64,000 nucleotides of DNA from Nakamurella flavida (GTDB lineage: Bacteria; Actinomycetota; Actinomycetes; Mycobacteriales; Nakamurellaceae), in the NCBI RefSeq assembly GCF_030811475.1, contig NZ_JAUSQV010000001.1:3173001-3237000 (forward strand). Reading direction: 5' to 3'. Below are positions 63,169 through 64,000 of the stretch, one piece after another; positions within the stretch are counted from its first letter, which is position 1, and each line of letters starts with the position of its first letter. A program made the translations under genes and the position numbers. The notes below the pieces were generated by a model. It saw only the letters and a program-made list of their open reading frames with translations. It did not search any database and was not told the origin of the DNA.

Positions 63169-64000
63169 ATGGCCCTGCCCCCCGCAGCACCCCCGGCGGT
63201 CGACGAGGCGGTGCTGGACGACCTCCGGGCCCGGCTGGCCGCCTTCCGTGCCGTTCCCCTCCCCGCCGGTCACGGCTGGTCCCGCGGGGTCGATCCGGGC
63301 TATCTGACCGAGCTCGTCACGTGGTGGCGGGACGAGTACGACTGGCGCGCTGCGGAGCGGACGGTGCGCGAACTGCCCTGGGCGGTCGCCGGTGTCGGGG
63401 ACTCCGCGGTCCGGGCGGTGCTCCGGACGGGATCGACCCCGGGCCTGCCCGTGCTGTTCCTGCACGGTTGGCCGGACTCGGTGCTCAGATTCACCCGGGT
63501 GCTCGCCGGGTCCGCCGATCTCACCGCGGTCGTGCCGGCGCTCCCCGGCTACCCGTTCGCCGCACCCACCCGACCGGTCGGGATGTCGGCGGCGGACACG
63601 GCCCATCTGCTGGCCGCGGCCATGACGGAGTGGGGCTTCCCGCGGTTCGTGGTCTCCGCCGGTGACGTCGGCTGCGATGTCGCCGAGGTGCTGGCCGCGG
63701 AGTACCCGGAGCGGGTGGCGGCGCTGCACCTGACCGATGTCTCCCAGCACCACTTCCTGCGCGACGGCCTCGCCGACGACGCCACCGACGAGGAGCGCGC
63801 CTACCTGGCCCGGGGGCAGGACTGGCAGCGCCGCGAGGGCGGCTACTCCCACGAGCAGTCGACCAGACCGCAGACCCTGGCTGTCGGGCTCGGGGACTCC
63901 CCGGCCGGTCTGGCCGCGTGGATCGTGGACAAGCTGCGGAGCTGGAGCGACTGCGGGGGTGACGTGGAATCGGTCTTCCCCCGGGAGGACCTGCTGACCT
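63169..64000 (+). CDS. Epoxide hydrolase family alpha/beta hydrolase, partial (3' end beyond window)
   Basis: 277 codons are visible with no stop. The N-terminal epoxide-hydrolase lid region (DPGYLTELVTWWRDEYDWRA, about residues 40-60) precedes the hydrolase core: oxyanion motif LFLHGWPDSVL near residue 95 (usually HGWPGS) and the nucleophile elbow SAGDVGCDVAEVL with Asp near residue 166. Enzymes of this family open epoxides to diols. ATG at 63169 follows GAGAGGA. The lid tyrosines and catalytic His lie partly beyond the edge. Confidence 0.85.
   Translation, partial: MALPPAAPPAVDEAVLDDLRARLAAFRAVPLPAGHGWSRGVDPGYLTELVTWWRDEYDWRAAERTVRELPWAVAGVGDSAVRAVLRTGSTPGLPVLFLHGWPDSVLRFTRVLAGSADLTAVVPALPGYPFAAPTRPVGMSAADTAHLLAAAMTEWGFPRFVVSAGDVGCDVAEVLAAEYPERVAALHLTDVSQHHFLRDGLADDATDEERAYLARGQDWQRREGGYSHEQSTRPQTLAVGLGDSPAGLAAWIVDKLRSWSDCGGDVESVFPREDLLT

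Overview
The window is a high-GC (about 70% by eye) chromosomal segment from an actinomycete. Taxon markers are fbiC (coenzyme F420), mshD (mycothiol), a DUF3073 gene, a GlnR-type regulator, PurSQL-type purine synthesis and many GTG starts. From memory of the Mycobacterium tuberculosis H37Rv map, the backbone follows the Rv0787A-Rv0823c order: purS, purQ, purL, a sterol-carrier gene, purF, purM, DUF3073, ygfZ, pabC, nitrobindin, DUF1416 (sseC), thiosulfate sulfurtransferase, DUF2993, glnR, mshD, pstB, phoU, LCP, dus. The family context suggests a non-mycobacterial actinobacterium, possibly Nakamurella-like, but the species cannot be fixed from sequence alone.

Layout. 1-3.9 kb (minus): the 5' end of a kdp potassium-pump operon (tiny membrane ORF, kdpF, partial kdpA) behind an 11-bp direct-repeat operator, then a stress group (DUF2382, PRC-barrel/DUF2382, CmpX-like membrane protein). 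4.0-5.7 kb: two divergent paralogous TetR regulators. 5.8-9.2 kb: purSQL with overlapping genes. 9.3-15.9 kb: racemase-family enzyme, membrane protein, fbiC, alpha/beta hydrolase, sterol-carrier protein, SDR oxidoreductase. 16.2-18.9 kb: purF and purM. 19-22.6 kb: an accessory insertion (GNAT, orphan ParA with a ribbon-helix-helix partner, secreted metalloprotease with duplicated FN3 domains). 22.8-31.6 kb: DUF3073, a ygfZ-threonine dehydratase-asparaginase operon, coaA, pabC, App1-like phosphatase, pgm. 31.7-36.5 kb (minus): AI-2E-type transporter, nitrobindin operon, sulfurtransferase operon with a Cys-Cys leader peptide, DUF2993. 36.7-38.3 kb: glnR-mshD.

38.4-58.3 kb is a phosphate-scavenging island: pit, pstSCAB, ppk2, a secreted phosphodiesterase, a broken phoD, a GAF/PP2C-like phosphatase, an ANTAR regulator, a four-gene ABC importer of undetermined substrate and phoU. 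PHO-box-like 11-bp direct repeats sit upstream of pit, pstS and phoU. The pstS and phoU boxes have identical spacing to their -10 elements. The window ends with a second SDR, an LCP cell-wall ligase, a lipoprotein, dus and the start of an epoxide hydrolase.

A theme across the window is leaderless transcription: at least nine starts have a TANNNT -10 element 6-8 bases before the start codon, including the cysteine leader peptide and phoU. The least ordinary signals are that leader peptide, the matched PHO promoters, the ParA/RHH cassette with 9-bp repeats, the decayed phoD, and several sub-40-residue membrane ORFs. No tRNA, rRNA, CRISPR, insertion sequence or prophage was seen.
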